The notes beneath the pieces were generated by a model. The model saw nothing but the letters and a program-made list of their open reading frames with translations. It did not search any database and was not told the origin of the DNA. The translations under genes were made by a program, and so were the position numbers. From NCBI RefSeq assembly GCF_946479685.1, contig NZ_CAMLGS010000005.1, positions 1 through 64,000 of the forward strand: a stretch of DNA of 64,000 nucleotides. Direction: 5' to 3'. The DNA comes from an uncultured Methylotenera sp. (GTDB lineage Bacteria; Pseudomonadota; Gammaproteobacteria; Burkholderiales; Methylophilaceae). How positions within the stretch are numbered: the stretch's first letter is position 1; every line of letters starts with the position of its first letter. Of this stretch, positions 38,593-47,497 are shown in pieces.

Positions 38593-39528
38593 ATGAACAA
38601 GCTTACCTCTATTTTCCGTCGCTTGCGTCTAGGTGAAAAATTCAAACACCAGTATAGCTGCCACCCAGACTTTGACCTTAAACGCGGTAGCGAACGCTGC
38701 ACCGTGCGATGGAAAGGCAAGGCAATTGCTGAGGTTGCGTTTGCCCACACATTGCGCCATCAATACTCTGGCGCTTGCTTTATCGTGGCCACAGGCCCCT
38801 CTTTAGCTGAAGTTGACCTGAAACAGCTCGCCGCTTTTGACACGATTAGCCTGAATTGCGCCATTAAGAAATTTAACGATGCCGGACTCAAGCCAACGCA
38901 CTGCATCGTAGTGGATCGCCGAGTATTTGAGAACCAATGGGCGTGCATACGTGACTCCATCCTTTCCGGGGCCAATTGCTTCTTCTCCTACGTAGGGCTA
39001 TCCAGAATTTGTGAAAGAGAGCCGGAGTTACTGCAGCACGGCAATATTTACCTTATTGAATCCATCTCCAGAAAGTTTGGTGTGCCGCGCATTAGCCAAG
39101 CAGAGCTGTTACAAGCCGCGGCCAATGACGCGGAAATATTCCTCGATGCAAAGTTTCCAGAACTATGCCGCGCAGTCGGTTTTAGTGCCAATCTGGAAAA
39201 GGGCCTGTTTTCAGGCAAAACGGTTGCTACCTGGTCCACGCAGTTAGCACCGGCGCTGGGTTATCAGCAGAACTTTATTATCGGCATGGATTTAGGCGGT
39301 ACTGGTAAGAAGCATTTTTACGCAGACGGCAAGCATGCACCGCCAGACTTTATGCGTGACTACGAGCCATATATCCGCGTTTGCTTTGAACAAGCCAAAC
39401 GTGCCAGTCTGGCAATTGGATTTGAGGTTTATAATCTGTCAAAAGATAGTACACTACCAAATGAGATTATTCCCAAAATCAGTATGGAACAAGCACTAGC
39501 ATTGGCTACAGTACATCATCAAAAATAA
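38593..39528 (+). CDS. GPSL-motif Rossmann protein, putative LPS core sugar transferase (WaaZ/GT42/DUF115-like)
   Basis: 311 aa. Near residues 62-72 it has a beta strand and loop FIVATGPSL, followed by an FDTISLNCAIKKF stretch. This layout recalls proteins that use CMP-activated sugars (GT42 sialyltransferases, the MptE/DUF115 family) and, as I recall, the LPS core protein WaaZ. A second block, FIIGMDLGGTGKKHFY, lies near residue 228. The next gene encodes a cytidylyltransferase, which fits a CMP-sugar donor such as CMP-Kdo or a CMP-nonulosonate. Acceptor and donor are inferred, so the family name should be confirmed by profile search. Confidence 0.55.
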   Translation: MNKLTSIFRRLRLGEKFKHQYSCHPDFDLKRGSERCTVRWKGKAIAEVAFAHTLRHQYSGACFIVATGPSLAEVDLKQLAAFDTISLNCAIKKFNDAGLKPTHCIVVDRRVFENQWACIRDSILSGANCFFSYVGLSRICEREPELLQHGNIYLIESISRKFGVPRISQAELLQAAANDAEIFLDAKFPELCRAVGFSANLEKGLFSGKTVATWSTQLAPALGYQQNFIIGMDLGGTGKKHFYADGKHAPPDFMRDYEPYIRVCFEQAKRASLAIGFEVYNLSKDSTLPNEIIPKISMEQALALATVHHQK

Positions 39529-39553
39529 CTATTAAATTGCATCAGCACACAAT

Positions 39554-40219
39554 ATGAAAATTATCATTCCGCTACAAACCTGCTCTACACGTATTCCGTT
39601 GAAAAACATTCGTCCTTTTTATAACGACGACTCCTTGTTTGACATTAAAGCAAAGCAGATTCTAGAGTTTGAAAGTGCGGACAATGTCTACGTGTCTTCA
39701 GAAGACGAAGAAAAAGTGCGCCCATTGTGCGAAAAATACGGCTTTCACTTTATGCTGAGGGATAAATCCTTAACTGGCAATAAAATCTATCAGCCAGACC
39801 TGGTAAAGGCACTAACGGAGCCATTACCAGGCGATGATGACATTATGTGGATACAAGTTACCTCCCCACTATTTAACCAGTTTAAAGAAGCGCTGGCCGA
39901 GTGGAAAAAGGTACGCGATGACTATGATTCATTAGTCGCCGTCAAGCCGTTTAAAGGTCACTTGCTTGACGACAAAGGCAACCCAGTCAACTATAGCTTC
40001 GGCTACTGGCATAAGGTGTCGCAAGACCTGCCTAAACTTTATTCAGTGCTGTGGAGCTTGTTTATCTTGAAACGCACCACGGTTAATCGCTTTAATTACC
40101 ATATCGGCGTCAATCCCTACCTATTTGCTTCGGACAATATGGTGGTTGATATTGATTACCATGAGGACTTTGAGCTTGCACGCCATATCTATACTAAGAT
40201 TCATGGTAACAACGACTAA
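39554..40219 (+). CDS. Cytidylyltransferase family protein (CMP-sugar synthetase-like)
   Basis: 221 aa, resembling acylneuraminate/Kdo cytidylyltransferases (PF02348). It starts IIPLQTCSTRIPLKNIRPF, where the usual PARxGSKRxPxKN loop has Gln in place of Arg. It has an IQVTSPLF strand (about residues 99-106) and an acidic VDIDYHEDFELA near the end, matching the metal-binding D-x-D of the family. The altered nucleotide loop leaves activity open. It sits 25 bp after the GPSL protein and 78 bp before a GT25 gene. No neuB, neuC or kdsA homologue is in the window. Confidence 0.72.
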   Translation: MKIIIPLQTCSTRIPLKNIRPFYNDDSLFDIKAKQILEFESADNVYVSSEDEEKVRPLCEKYGFHFMLRDKSLTGNKIYQPDLVKALTEPLPGDDDIMWIQVTSPLFNQFKEALAEWKKVRDDYDSLVAVKPFKGHLLDDKGNPVNYSFGYWHKVSQDLPKLYSVLWSLFILKRTTVNRFNYHIGVNPYLFASDNMVVDIDYHEDFELARHIYTKIHGNND

Positions 40220-40297
40220 CAGGATTCCTGGCAATAACGACTAAGAGCCATTAGCCGCCCTAGTCAACAAGCTAACAAGCCACCCAAGAAGCTGAAT

Positions 40298-41050
40298 ATG
40301 AACTTACCTTTCTTTCAATACATTTGCTGTATCAATCTAGACTCTCGCCCCGATCGCTGGGACGGCATGCAGGCCCAGTTTAACAAAGTGAACATCACAG
40401 ATGCTCAAAGATTTTCTGCGGTGTCATTTGAAAAGCTGCAGGACAACCCACCGCCAGCAGGCTTTAAAGCCAAGATTATGGCCGCGTTACAGCGCAAAAA
40501 TGAGGCACAGAATGCCGAACACCAGATCAAAGCCATGTGGGGCTGCTTATCCAGCCATGTGGCGGTGATTAAGCATGCCAAGGCACAGAACTGGCCGTAT
40601 GTACTTATTCTAGAAGACGACTGCGAGTTTGAGCCTTACACCAATACGGTGATGCAGCGCGTGATGGAGCAGGTAGGCGATATGGATTGGGATATGCTTT
40701 ATTTGGGCGGCAACCAAAAGAAATATGGCCTACGTCAGCGTAAAAGCAAAAATCTAGTTGCAGTGACTGGCATTACGCTTACCCACGCCTATATGATAAG
40801 GGCCAGCATCTACGACAAAGTGATCAATGAAGCACCACAAGCGAATATGACCATTGATGACTTTTACGCCAAACAACTGCAGAATCATGTCAAAACTTTA
40901 ATCGTAGAGCCACCAGTTGCTTACCAAGCCCCCGATGAAGTCAGCGACATTAGCCAAGTAGCCAGAAGAAAGAAATATAACTGGAAAAGCCTGCTCAGAC
41001 TCAGCAAACGCTGGCTGGCAAACCTAAGATATAGCACATTGACCAGCTAG
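40298..41050 (+). CDS. GT25 family glycosyltransferase (LPS biosynthesis)
   Basis: 250 aa. It opens with the GT25 signature YICCINLDSRPDRW (about residues 8-21), followed by GCLSSHVAVIKHA and the metal-binding LILEDD (about 103-108). DMLYLGGNQ and a late HAYMI segment also fit the family. GT25 enzymes add galactose or glucose to lipooligosaccharide in Neisseria and Haemophilus, and the exact linkage here is unknown. galE, which makes UDP-galactose, follows 59 bp later and may supply its donor. Confidence 0.88.
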   Translation: MNLPFFQYICCINLDSRPDRWDGMQAQFNKVNITDAQRFSAVSFEKLQDNPPPAGFKAKIMAALQRKNEAQNAEHQIKAMWGCLSSHVAVIKHAKAQNWPYVLILEDDCEFEPYTNTVMQRVMEQVGDMDWDMLYLGGNQKKYGLRQRKSKNLVAVTGITLTHAYMIRASIYDKVINEAPQANMTIDDFYAKQLQNHVKTLIVEPPVAYQAPDEVSDISQVARRKKYNWKSLLRLSKRWLANLRYSTLTS

Positions 41051-41109
41051 CCTGACTAAAGCCTCAATAAAAATCTAAATATAAATTTAGAATACTTTAC
41101 ATAGATAAG

Positions 41110-42093
41110 ATGAAGATACTATTAGTCGGTGGCGCCGGTTATATTGGCTCACACATGCTGAAAATGCTGCTGGCCGAAGGCCATCAGGTTATCACCTTTG
41201 ACAACCTTTCCAGCGGCCATCGCGATGCGGTGCTTGGCGGCGAGTTTATACCAGGTGATTTGGCCGATAGCACAGCCTTAGATCAGGCATTCACACAACA
41301 TCGGCCAGAAGCCGTCATGCATTTCGCTTCTTCTATCCAGGTAGGCGAGTCAGTGAAACGACCTGACATTTACTACCAGAACAATGTCACCAATACGCTT
41401 AACTTGCTCAACGCAATGGTGCGGCATGACGTTAAACAATTCATTTTCTCATCTACTGCAGCTATTTTTGGCGAACCTAACGCGGTACCTATAGACGAAC
41501 AGCACTCTAAACAGCCGCTTAACCCGTACGGCAAGTCCAAATGGATGATTGAGCAGGTACTGGCTGATTACGATTTGGCATTTGGGTTAAAGTCGATCTG
41601 CCTGCGTTATTTCAATGCAGCAGGTGCGGATCCTGAAGGCCAGCTTGGCGAACGCCATGACCCAGAAACACATCTCATCCCCCTGCTGCTACAAGTCGCC
41701 TCGGGGCGCAAACCTGACATACATGTATTTGGCCAGGATTATGATACAGAAGATGGAACATGCATTCGGGATTACATACACGTGGTAGATTTATGCAAAG
41801 CACATTTGCTCGCCTTGCAGTATTTAAAGCAACACCAGCAAAGCAATCAGTTTAATCTAGGCAATGGCAAAGGCTTTTCGGTACAAGAAGTGATTAACAC
41901 CGTTCAGCAAGTGACAGGAAAGCCTATCCACGTTATTCACAGTGCACGCCGTCATGGCGACCCTGCTCGCCTGATTGCTGATGCTACTCGAGCACAGCGT
42001 GAGCTAGGCTGGCATCCTGCGTACTCCAGCTTGGAGACTATCGTACAGCACGCATGGCGCTGGGAGCAAAGAGTTACTGGTACAAGTCTTTAA
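41110..42093 (+). CDS. galE: UDP-glucose 4-epimerase
   Basis: Interconverts UDP-glucose and UDP-galactose. The NAD loop GGAGYIGSHM is at residues 7-16. The catalytic stretch SSTAAIFGEP and the Tyr-x3-Lys in NPYGKSKWMIE (about 137-147) follow, and FNAAGADPEGQLGE is typical of GalE. 327 aa is normal. Its last 20 bp overlap tail-to-tail with the HAD gene on the minus strand. It probably feeds the GT25 enzyme. Confidence 0.95.
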   Translation: MKILLVGGAGYIGSHMLKMLLAEGHQVITFDNLSSGHRDAVLGGEFIPGDLADSTALDQAFTQHRPEAVMHFASSIQVGESVKRPDIYYQNNVTNTLNLLNAMVRHDVKQFIFSSTAAIFGEPNAVPIDEQHSKQPLNPYGKSKWMIEQVLADYDLAFGLKSICLRYFNAAGADPEGQLGERHDPETHLIPLLLQVASGRKPDIHVFGQDYDTEDGTCIRDYIHVVDLCKAHLLALQYLKQHQQSNQFNLGNGKGFSVQEVINTVQQVTGKPIHVIHSARRHGDPARLIADATRAQRELGWHPAYSSLETIVQHAWRWEQRVTGTSL

Positions 42094-42760
42094 TGGCGTT
42101 TAGCGCAAGAATCTGATGTTCTGCACAATAACGCTGCCAATCAGCAACTTCGGTCCAAGCGCTCAGAAATACAAAGTCCAAGCCAGCACGGGTTGCTGCT
42201 TCAAAGTCATATTTACTATCACCGATAAATAATGCGGGAAATTGTAAGTTTCCGTTTTCTTTTTCACGCGCGAGTACAGTGTCTTTATTATCCGGGCTAC
42301 CAAATAAACCACCGTCAAAATACTTAGCTAAATCACGCTTAGCAAACAAAGTACGTATTTCTTGCTGGTCACCGCCAGACAGTATCATCCAGTTAGCGGC
42401 TGAGGCTGCACGCAGCTCCGGCAGGCCATCGGCAACGACACACTCCATCAGCACTACTTCCAGTTCGCGTGCAAACTCATCTAGTAATGTCTGTATCGCT
42501 TCTTGCGTTGCCGGTTGATACAGCACTTCACGCAAGTACCAGTCAAACTTATGGTAGCGCGAAATGCCACCTAAGCGCACATGGTAATCAACTAGTGCCT
42601 GCGCCTGTGCATCGGTCGCACCTAAGCTTTTAGCGGTGCGAAAATACGCCTCGGTTTTCACTAGATTAGAATCCAGCACCACGCCATCGCAATCGAATAC
42701 GATAGTTTTATATTTTGTTATATCTAACTGCACGTTGACTCGCAATAAATTTACTCTCAA
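42074..42760 (-). CDS. HAD family hydrolase
   Basis: 228-aa phosphatase-like protein of the HAD superfamily. Motif I is FDCDGVVLDSN (about residues 20-30), motif II an ILSGGDQ stretch (about 124-130), and motif IV GDSKYDFEAA (about 184-193). A helical cap lies between motifs I and II, as in the beta-phosphoglucomutase/phosphoglycolate group. The substrate is unknown; sugar phosphates of the surrounding locus are possible. The only start giving the full frame is TTG at 42760, and a GTG at codon 10 is an alternative. Its end overlaps galE. Confidence 0.8.
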   Translation of the reverse strand: MRVNLLRVNVQLDITKYKTIVFDCDGVVLDSNLVKTEAYFRTAKSLGATDAQAQALVDYHVRLGGISRYHKFDWYLREVLYQPATQEAIQTLLDEFARELEVVLMECVVADGLPELRAASAANWMILSGGDQQEIRTLFAKRDLAKYFDGGLFGSPDNKDTVLAREKENGNLQFPALFIGDSKYDFEAATRAGLDFVFLSAWTEVADWQRYCAEHQILALNAIKDLYQ

Positions 42761-42779
42761 TTAAAAAGCTTAATTCCCA

Positions 42780-42818
42780 ATAAAAAGGGCTTTGCACTAA
42801 ATTTAGTACAAAGCCCTT
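42780..42818 (-). terminator. Terminator downstream of eda
   Basis: A 17-bp inverted repeat (42785-42801 with 42802-42818), pairing fully on the minus strand with one G-U, is followed by TTTTT. It lies between the eda stop and the HAD gene. Confidence 0.88.
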
Positions 42819-42901
42819 AGTAAAAACCAGATAATAGCTTGCTGATATTAAGTCGGAATAAAATCCACTACCAACCTAGCCACCCAGTTTAGTGCATTCA
42901 G

Positions 42902-43528
42902 TTAAGCGGCTTTAATTGCACTCGCTTCTTTAGCCAATTTAGTGATGTGTGCCCAATCGCCACGCGCCACTGCATCAGCTGGTGTTAACCATGTACCACC
43001 GCAAACTACCACGTTAGGTAATGCCAAGAACTGTGGTGCACTTTCAACTGTTACGCCACCAGTAGGGCAGAATTTCACATCGCCAAATGGACCAGCAAAA
43101 CCTTTTAACAGGTTAATGCCACCCACAGCAACTGCTGGGAATAGTTTCAAGAAGTAGTAATCATCCGCATTTGCCATCATGATTTCAGAACCTGTTGAAA
43201 CGCCTGGCAATAACGGCAAGCCGATTTTACGTGCGTATTGACCTAATTCACTGGTGTAGCCTGGGCTTACTGCAAATTGACAGCCAGCGTCCTTAGAAGC
43301 TTGCGCATCTTTAAGATTACGCACAGTACCTGAACCTAAAATCGCGTCTGGCACGTGTTTAGCAATTTGCTCCATACCGGCTAATGCACATGATGTACGC
43401 AATGTTACTTCTAACACCTTGATACCACCTTCAAGTAGCGCTTCTGCCATTGGCACAGCATCTTCTACGCGGTTAATCACAATCACTGGAATCACTGGAC
43501 CGTGATTAGCTAAATCTAATGTACTCAT
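42902..43528 (-). CDS. eda: KDPG / KHG aldolase (2-dehydro-3-deoxyphosphogluconate aldolase)
   Basis: Cleaves 2-keto-3-deoxy-6-phosphogluconate to pyruvate and glyceraldehyde-3-phosphate, the last Entner-Doudoroff step. 208 aa, class-I aldolase barrel with VLEVTLRT (catalytic Glu, about residues 39-46). GSGTVRNLKDAQ and the Schiff-base lysine in DYYFLKLFPA (about 127-136) follow. VKFCPTGGV closes the phosphate site. It follows edd on the same strand across a 178-bp gap filled largely by a long hairpin, and is followed by a terminator. Confidence 0.97.
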   Translation of the reverse strand: MSTLDLANHGPVIPVIVINRVEDAVPMAEALLEGGIKVLEVTLRTSCALAGMEQIAKHVPDAILGSGTVRNLKDAQASKDAGCQFAVSPGYTSELGQYARKIGLPLLPGVSTGSEIMMANADDYYFLKLFPAVAVGGINLLKGFAGPFGDVKFCPTGGVTVESAPQFLALPNVVVCGGTWLTPADAVARGDWAHITKLAKEASAIKAA

Positions 43529-43607
43529 TTTTCTACCTATTTAATAAATTTTAAGTTTCTTGTTAAGTTCGCATTTTTAGAATGAAGTCTATTTTGGTCG
43601 AACCATG

Positions 43608-43704
43608 CGGTTTCAAAACACATTTAGGCAAGGCATTTAACCGTAGACAGTACGTTTAGTACGGCAAGGTTAAATAACGTAGCATAAATGCTGTTTTCAA
43701 ACCG
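43608..43704 (-). other. Long imperfect hairpin between edd and eda
   Basis: Arms at 43608-43626 and 43685-43704 pair over about 19 bp with one mismatch and one extra base. An inner perfect 8-bp stem pairs ATTTAACC with GGTTAAAT. Between them lies an internal loop, and a small GTAC/GTAC stem sits at the tip. The element starts 2 bp after the edd stop codon. It may stabilise edd mRNA, attenuate eda, or be a remnant of a mobile hairpin repeat. No function is proven. Confidence 0.6.
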
Positions 43705-43706
43705 TA

Positions 43707-45533
43707 TTACAGCCAGGTTACAGCGCCTTCTTCGGCTGATAGAACATTCTTACGCATACCGCCAAACAACTCACGGCCAAAGCCATGTGCGTTGTTATGA
43801 CGTTTGTTATCAGAAAGCTCTGCAAACTCACGTTCCGCCCACTCATCTTCATCAACCAGCACGTTCACCATACCTACCGTTGCATTCAAACGAATAATAT
43901 CGCCATCACGCACTTTAGCTAATGGGCCGCCAGCTGAAGCTTCTGGGCTCAAGTGAATCGCTGCAGGAATCTTGCCTGATGCGCCACTCATACGGCCATC
44001 GGTCACAATCGCAACTTTAAAGCCCTTATTCTGCAACACAGCCATTGGCGGTGTTAGCTTGTGCAGTTCTGGCATACCATTGGCTTTAGGGCCTTGGAAA
44101 CGCACCACCGCAACAAAGTCTTTCTCCAACTCGCCACGGTCAAATGCAGCCAATAGCTCTTCTTGTGCATCAAACACAATTGCTGGCGCTTCGATAATGT
44201 GACGGTCTTCAGGCACTGCTGAAATCTTGATCACGCTACGGCCTAAGTTACCTTTCAGCAAACGTAAACCGCCTGATTCGTTGAATGGGAACGCTGCCGT
44301 ACGCACGATGGTTTCATCGCTGCTTTCTTTTGGCAGGTCTTTCCACACTACTTTGTTTTCTTCTTTAACTGGTAATTTACCGTACTCACGCAAGCCACCA
44401 TGTGCAACTGTCAGCACGTCTGGGAACATGTAACCTGCATCAATCAACTCACGAATCACAAATGCAGGACCACCCGCAGCCTGGAACTCGTTCACGTCAG
44501 CTTTACCATTAGGGTAAACACTCGCCAATAGTGGCGTTGTTTTCGCCAAGTGGTAGAAGTCTGTCCAGTCAATGATAATACCTGCGGCACGTGCAATCGC
44601 CACCCAGTGAATCAAGTGGTTGGTTGAACCACCGGTTGCCAGCAAGGCTACCATCGCGTTCACGATCACATGCTCATCCACCATACGGCCGATAGGCGTA
44701 AAGTTTTTAGCTTTAACGTTATTGAGCACCATGCGCACAGACTCACGTGTCAACAACTCGCGTAAACCTTCATGCGGATGCACAAACGCTGCGCCTGGCA
44801 CATGCAAGCCCATCGCTTCCATCAACATCTGGTTGCTGTTGGCGGTACCGTAGAAAGTACAGGTACCTGCACCGTGGTAGGCTGCAGACTCAGAAGCAAG
44901 CAGCTCTTCGCGACCTACTTTACCTTGTGCATATTGCTCACGCACTTTAGATTTAGTGGTGTTATCGATACCAGTGCTCATTGGGCCTGCTGGCACAAAT
45001 ACACATGGCAAGTGACCAAACTGTAGGGCACCGATTAACAGGCCTGGTACGATTTTATCGCACACGCCTAATAGCAAAGCGGCATCAAATACATCGTGTG
45101 ACAATGCAACTGCAGTACTCATGGCAATGGTGTCACGGCTGAACAGTGAAAGCTCCATGCCTGGCTCACCTTGGGTAATGCCATCACACATGGCAGGCAC
45201 GCCGCCTGCCACTTGTACGGTAGCGCCATATTTATGGGCTTCGTCACGAATAATATCTGGGTAGTTCACATACGGTTGGTGTGCTGAAAGCATTTCGTTG
45301 TATGCAGTCACAATACCAATGTTAGGTGCTTTTTCTACAACGACACGTAACTTATCATTTGCTGGCATCGCAGCAAAAGCATGCGCAACGTTAGCACAGC
45401 CTAAGCGATCGGCACCGCGTGGTCGATTGACAATATCATCCAAACGGTTCAAATAAGCCGTACGCGTTGGGCGGCTTTTTTCAATAATACGTTCAGTAAC
45501 TTCTATATGGGACTGTTTCATAATTTTAGACAC
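43707..45533 (-). CDS. edd: Phosphogluconate dehydratase
   Basis: Iron-sulfur dehydratase making KDPG from 6-phosphogluconate (Entner-Doudoroff pathway). 608 aa of the IlvD/Edd family. Candidate cluster cysteines lie in [20 protein letters not shown] and the GAGTCTFYG stretch. The late [23 protein letters not shown] block is typical of the family. The amino-terminal RPTRTAYL and carboxy-terminal [10 protein letters not shown] are Edd-like. edd and eda form one operon. zwf, pgl and gnd are not in the window. Confidence 0.97.
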   Translation of the reverse strand: MSKIMKQSHIEVTERIIEKSRPTRTAYLNRLDDIVNRPRGADRLGCANVAHAFAAMPANDKLRVVVEKAPNIGIVTAYNEMLSAHQPYVNYPDIIRDEAHKYGATVQVAGGVPAMCDGITQGEPGMELSLFSRDTIAMSTAVALSHDVFDAALLLGVCDKIVPGLLIGALQFGHLPCVFVPAGPMSTGIDNTTKSKVREQYAQGKVGREELLASESAAYHGAGTCTFYGTANSNQMLMEAMGLHVPGAAFVHPHEGLRELLTRESVRMVLNNVKAKNFTPIGRMVDEHVIVNAMVALLATGGSTNHLIHWVAIARAAGIIIDWTDFYHLAKTTPLLASVYPNGKADVNEFQAAGGPAFVIRELIDAGYMFPDVLTVAHGGLREYGKLPVKEENKVVWKDLPKESSDETIVRTAAFPFNESGGLRLLKGNLGRSVIKISAVPEDRHIIEAPAIVFDAQEELLAAFDRGELEKDFVAVVRFQGPKANGMPELHKLTPPMAVLQNKGFKVAIVTDGRMSGASGKIPAAIHLSPEASAGGPLAKVRDGDIIRLNATVGMVNVLVDEDEWAEREFAELSDNKRHNNAHGFGRELFGGMRKNVLSAEEGAVTWL

Positions 45534-45637
45534 TCTACTCAGATAACTGACTTAACTAGCGGAACTTAATAATAAAAATGACTTACTAAGTTAAAGACAA
45601 ACTTCAACCCCGATTATCGCTAAACTAAGGCTTATCG

Positions 45638-45670
45638 TCAAACAAAAGCCGCTAATTTAGCGGCCTGTTT
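45638..45670 (-). terminator. Terminator downstream of the carbamoyltransferase gene
   Basis: GCCGCTAA/TTAGCGGC palindrome (45648-45664) flanked by further CAAACA/TGTTTG pairing. On the minus strand TTTTG follows. It lies 41 bp after the carbamoyltransferase stop codon, on the edd side. Confidence 0.75.
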
Positions 45671-45704
45671 GATATAAATTTTGACTTAATTGATTGATAT
45701 CAAA

Positions 45705-47423
45705 TCATTTTTTTGTTACCAAAACATCTTCCATCATCAAATACTCCAGATCACAGCCATAAAACATATTAAGCGCATCTGTTGGCGAGCAAATCATGGG
45801 TTCACCACGACGATTCAAGGAAGTATTCAACACCACAGGCACTCCGCGCAGCTGCTCAAGATGTTCGATTAGCTCGTAATAACGCGGGTTAGTTTCACGC
45901 GTCACCACTTGCGCACGCGCGGTACCATCCTCGTGCACGACTTCTGGAATACGTGACTTCCAATGCTCTGCCACATCAAAGGTAAAAGTCATATAAGGCG
46001 CAGGATGCTCGGTTTGCAGGATATCAGGCGCAACACGGTCCAACATACTTGGACAGAATGGACGCCAGCGCTCACGGTATTTAATTTGCGCATTGATACG
46101 ATCAGCCACACCTGGGTAGCTAGGGTCACCTAAAATACTGCGACAACCCAATGAGCGCGGACCAAACTCCATACGGCCTTGCAACCATGCAAGAGGATTA
46201 CCACTCGCTAGCAATTCAGCAGCTTTTTGCGGTGCATTTTCCACACGGGTGAAAATTGGTTTTTCCGGATGCGCCTCACAGGCTGCCACACACTCGTAAG
46301 AGGTGAAAGCTGGGCCTAAGTAAGCGTGTTCCATTTTTTGTATCGTGTCACCTGCCAAGTGCGCAGCATAAGTCGCAGCGCCTAATGAGGTGCCGTTATC
46401 GCCAGATGCCGGCTGTACAAACAGCTCTTTCACATGTGGCATAGCGATAATGCGCTGGTTCAGCTTCACGTTAAGTGCAACACCGCCAGCCATCGCGATA
46501 CGGCCGGTTTCCTTGATAATATCACCAAGGTAATAATCAATCATTTTCAGTGCAACGTCCTCTAGCAGCGCCTGCACAGAAGCCGCATAGTGAATGTAAG
46601 GGTCATCAATTTCGTCACCATGACGCTTAGGGCCCAGCCATTCAATCAATTCTGGCGTGAAATAATAGCCTTTGCCATTCTCTTTATAGCGGCGTAAGCC
46701 CACTACGTTTACCAGTTTGGTATTGACACGCAAATCACCGTCTTCAAACGTGATTAGCTTAGACAAATCATATTTACTGGCATCACCATATGGCGCCATA
46801 CCCATGACTTTAAATTCGCCATCCAGCATCTCAAAACCAAGATACTCGGTAATCGCACCGTACATACCGCCTAAAGAATCCGGATCATAGAACTCTTTGA
46901 TTTTATGGATTTTTCCATTTTCACCGTAGCCAAAGAAAGTAGTCGCATACTCGCCCTTGCCATCGATGCCAACAATCGCGGTTTTTTCTTTAAAACCGCT
47001 TAAGTGATAAGCACTGGAAGCGTGCGCCAGATGATGCTCCACTGGTACGAATTTGGCGTTACTTAAGCCTAAATCAGCCATTAGCTTTAAAGACTTATCG
47101 CGATTACGACGGAAACGACGGTTACCGTTGAAAATAGCATCCAATGCACGATCAGGTGCATACCAGTGGCGCTTGGCGTAGTGCCAGCGCGCATTCGTGC
47201 TCAAAGGGATTTCCGCATAGGGAAACGCAACAATATCCACGTCTTCGGCTTTAATACCCGCTTGCTTCAAGCAGAATTTAGCAGCCTCATATGGAAATTG
47301 ATTTTTAGCGTGTTTATCTCTAATAAAACGCTCTTCTTCAGCTGCAGCAACGACTTTGCCATCGACCAATATAGCGGCCGAAGCATCGTGACCTAAAGCA
47401 CCAGATAAACCTAATACAATCAT
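45705..47423 (-). CDS. Carbamoyltransferase (NodU/CmcH/WapO type)
   Basis: 572-aa O-carbamoyltransferase with the two-domain TobZ/NodU architecture. The amino-terminal Kae1-like part starts MIVLGLSGALGHDASAA and contains EHHLAHASSAY (metal-binding histidines, about residues 131-141) and GGVALNVKLNQ. The carboxy-terminal YrdC-like part includes GRMEFGPRSLGCRSILGDP. It transfers a carbamoyl group from carbamoyl phosphate, via a carbamoyl-adenylate, to a hydroxyl. Pseudomonas lipopolysaccharide cores carry a carbamoyl group on heptose II, and a carbamoyltransferase gene (wapO) lies in their core cluster beside kinase genes. The same neighbourhood here suggests that role (inferred). Confidence 0.88.
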   Translation of the reverse strand: MIVLGLSGALGHDASAAILVDGKVVAAAEEERFIRDKHAKNQFPYEAAKFCLKQAGIKAEDVDIVAFPYAEIPLSTNARWHYAKRHWYAPDRALDAIFNGNRRFRRNRDKSLKLMADLGLSNAKFVPVEHHLAHASSAYHLSGFKEKTAIVGIDGKGEYATTFFGYGENGKIHKIKEFYDPDSLGGMYGAITEYLGFEMLDGEFKVMGMAPYGDASKYDLSKLITFEDGDLRVNTKLVNVVGLRRYKENGKGYYFTPELIEWLGPKRHGDEIDDPYIHYAASVQALLEDVALKMIDYYLGDIIKETGRIAMAGGVALNVKLNQRIIAMPHVKELFVQPASGDNGTSLGAATYAAHLAGDTIQKMEHAYLGPAFTSYECVAACEAHPEKPIFTRVENAPQKAAELLASGNPLAWLQGRMEFGPRSLGCRSILGDPSYPGVADRINAQIKYRERWRPFCPSMLDRVAPDILQTEHPAPYMTFTFDVAEHWKSRIPEVVHEDGTARAQVVTRETNPRYYELIEHLEQLRGVPVVLNTSLNRRGEPMICSPTDALNMFYGCDLEYLMMEDVLVTKK

Positions 47424-47497
47424 GCGATTACTTTCAAATTATGTTCTTACGCAAATACCGTTTTTATTACTCATACAATTTTCGCTATTTTACTGGC

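Noticed and set aside
39554..40219. Calling the cytidylyltransferase NeuA or KdsB
   Set aside because: The conserved nucleotide loop is altered and no partner biosynthesis genes are present, so a specific name is not supported.
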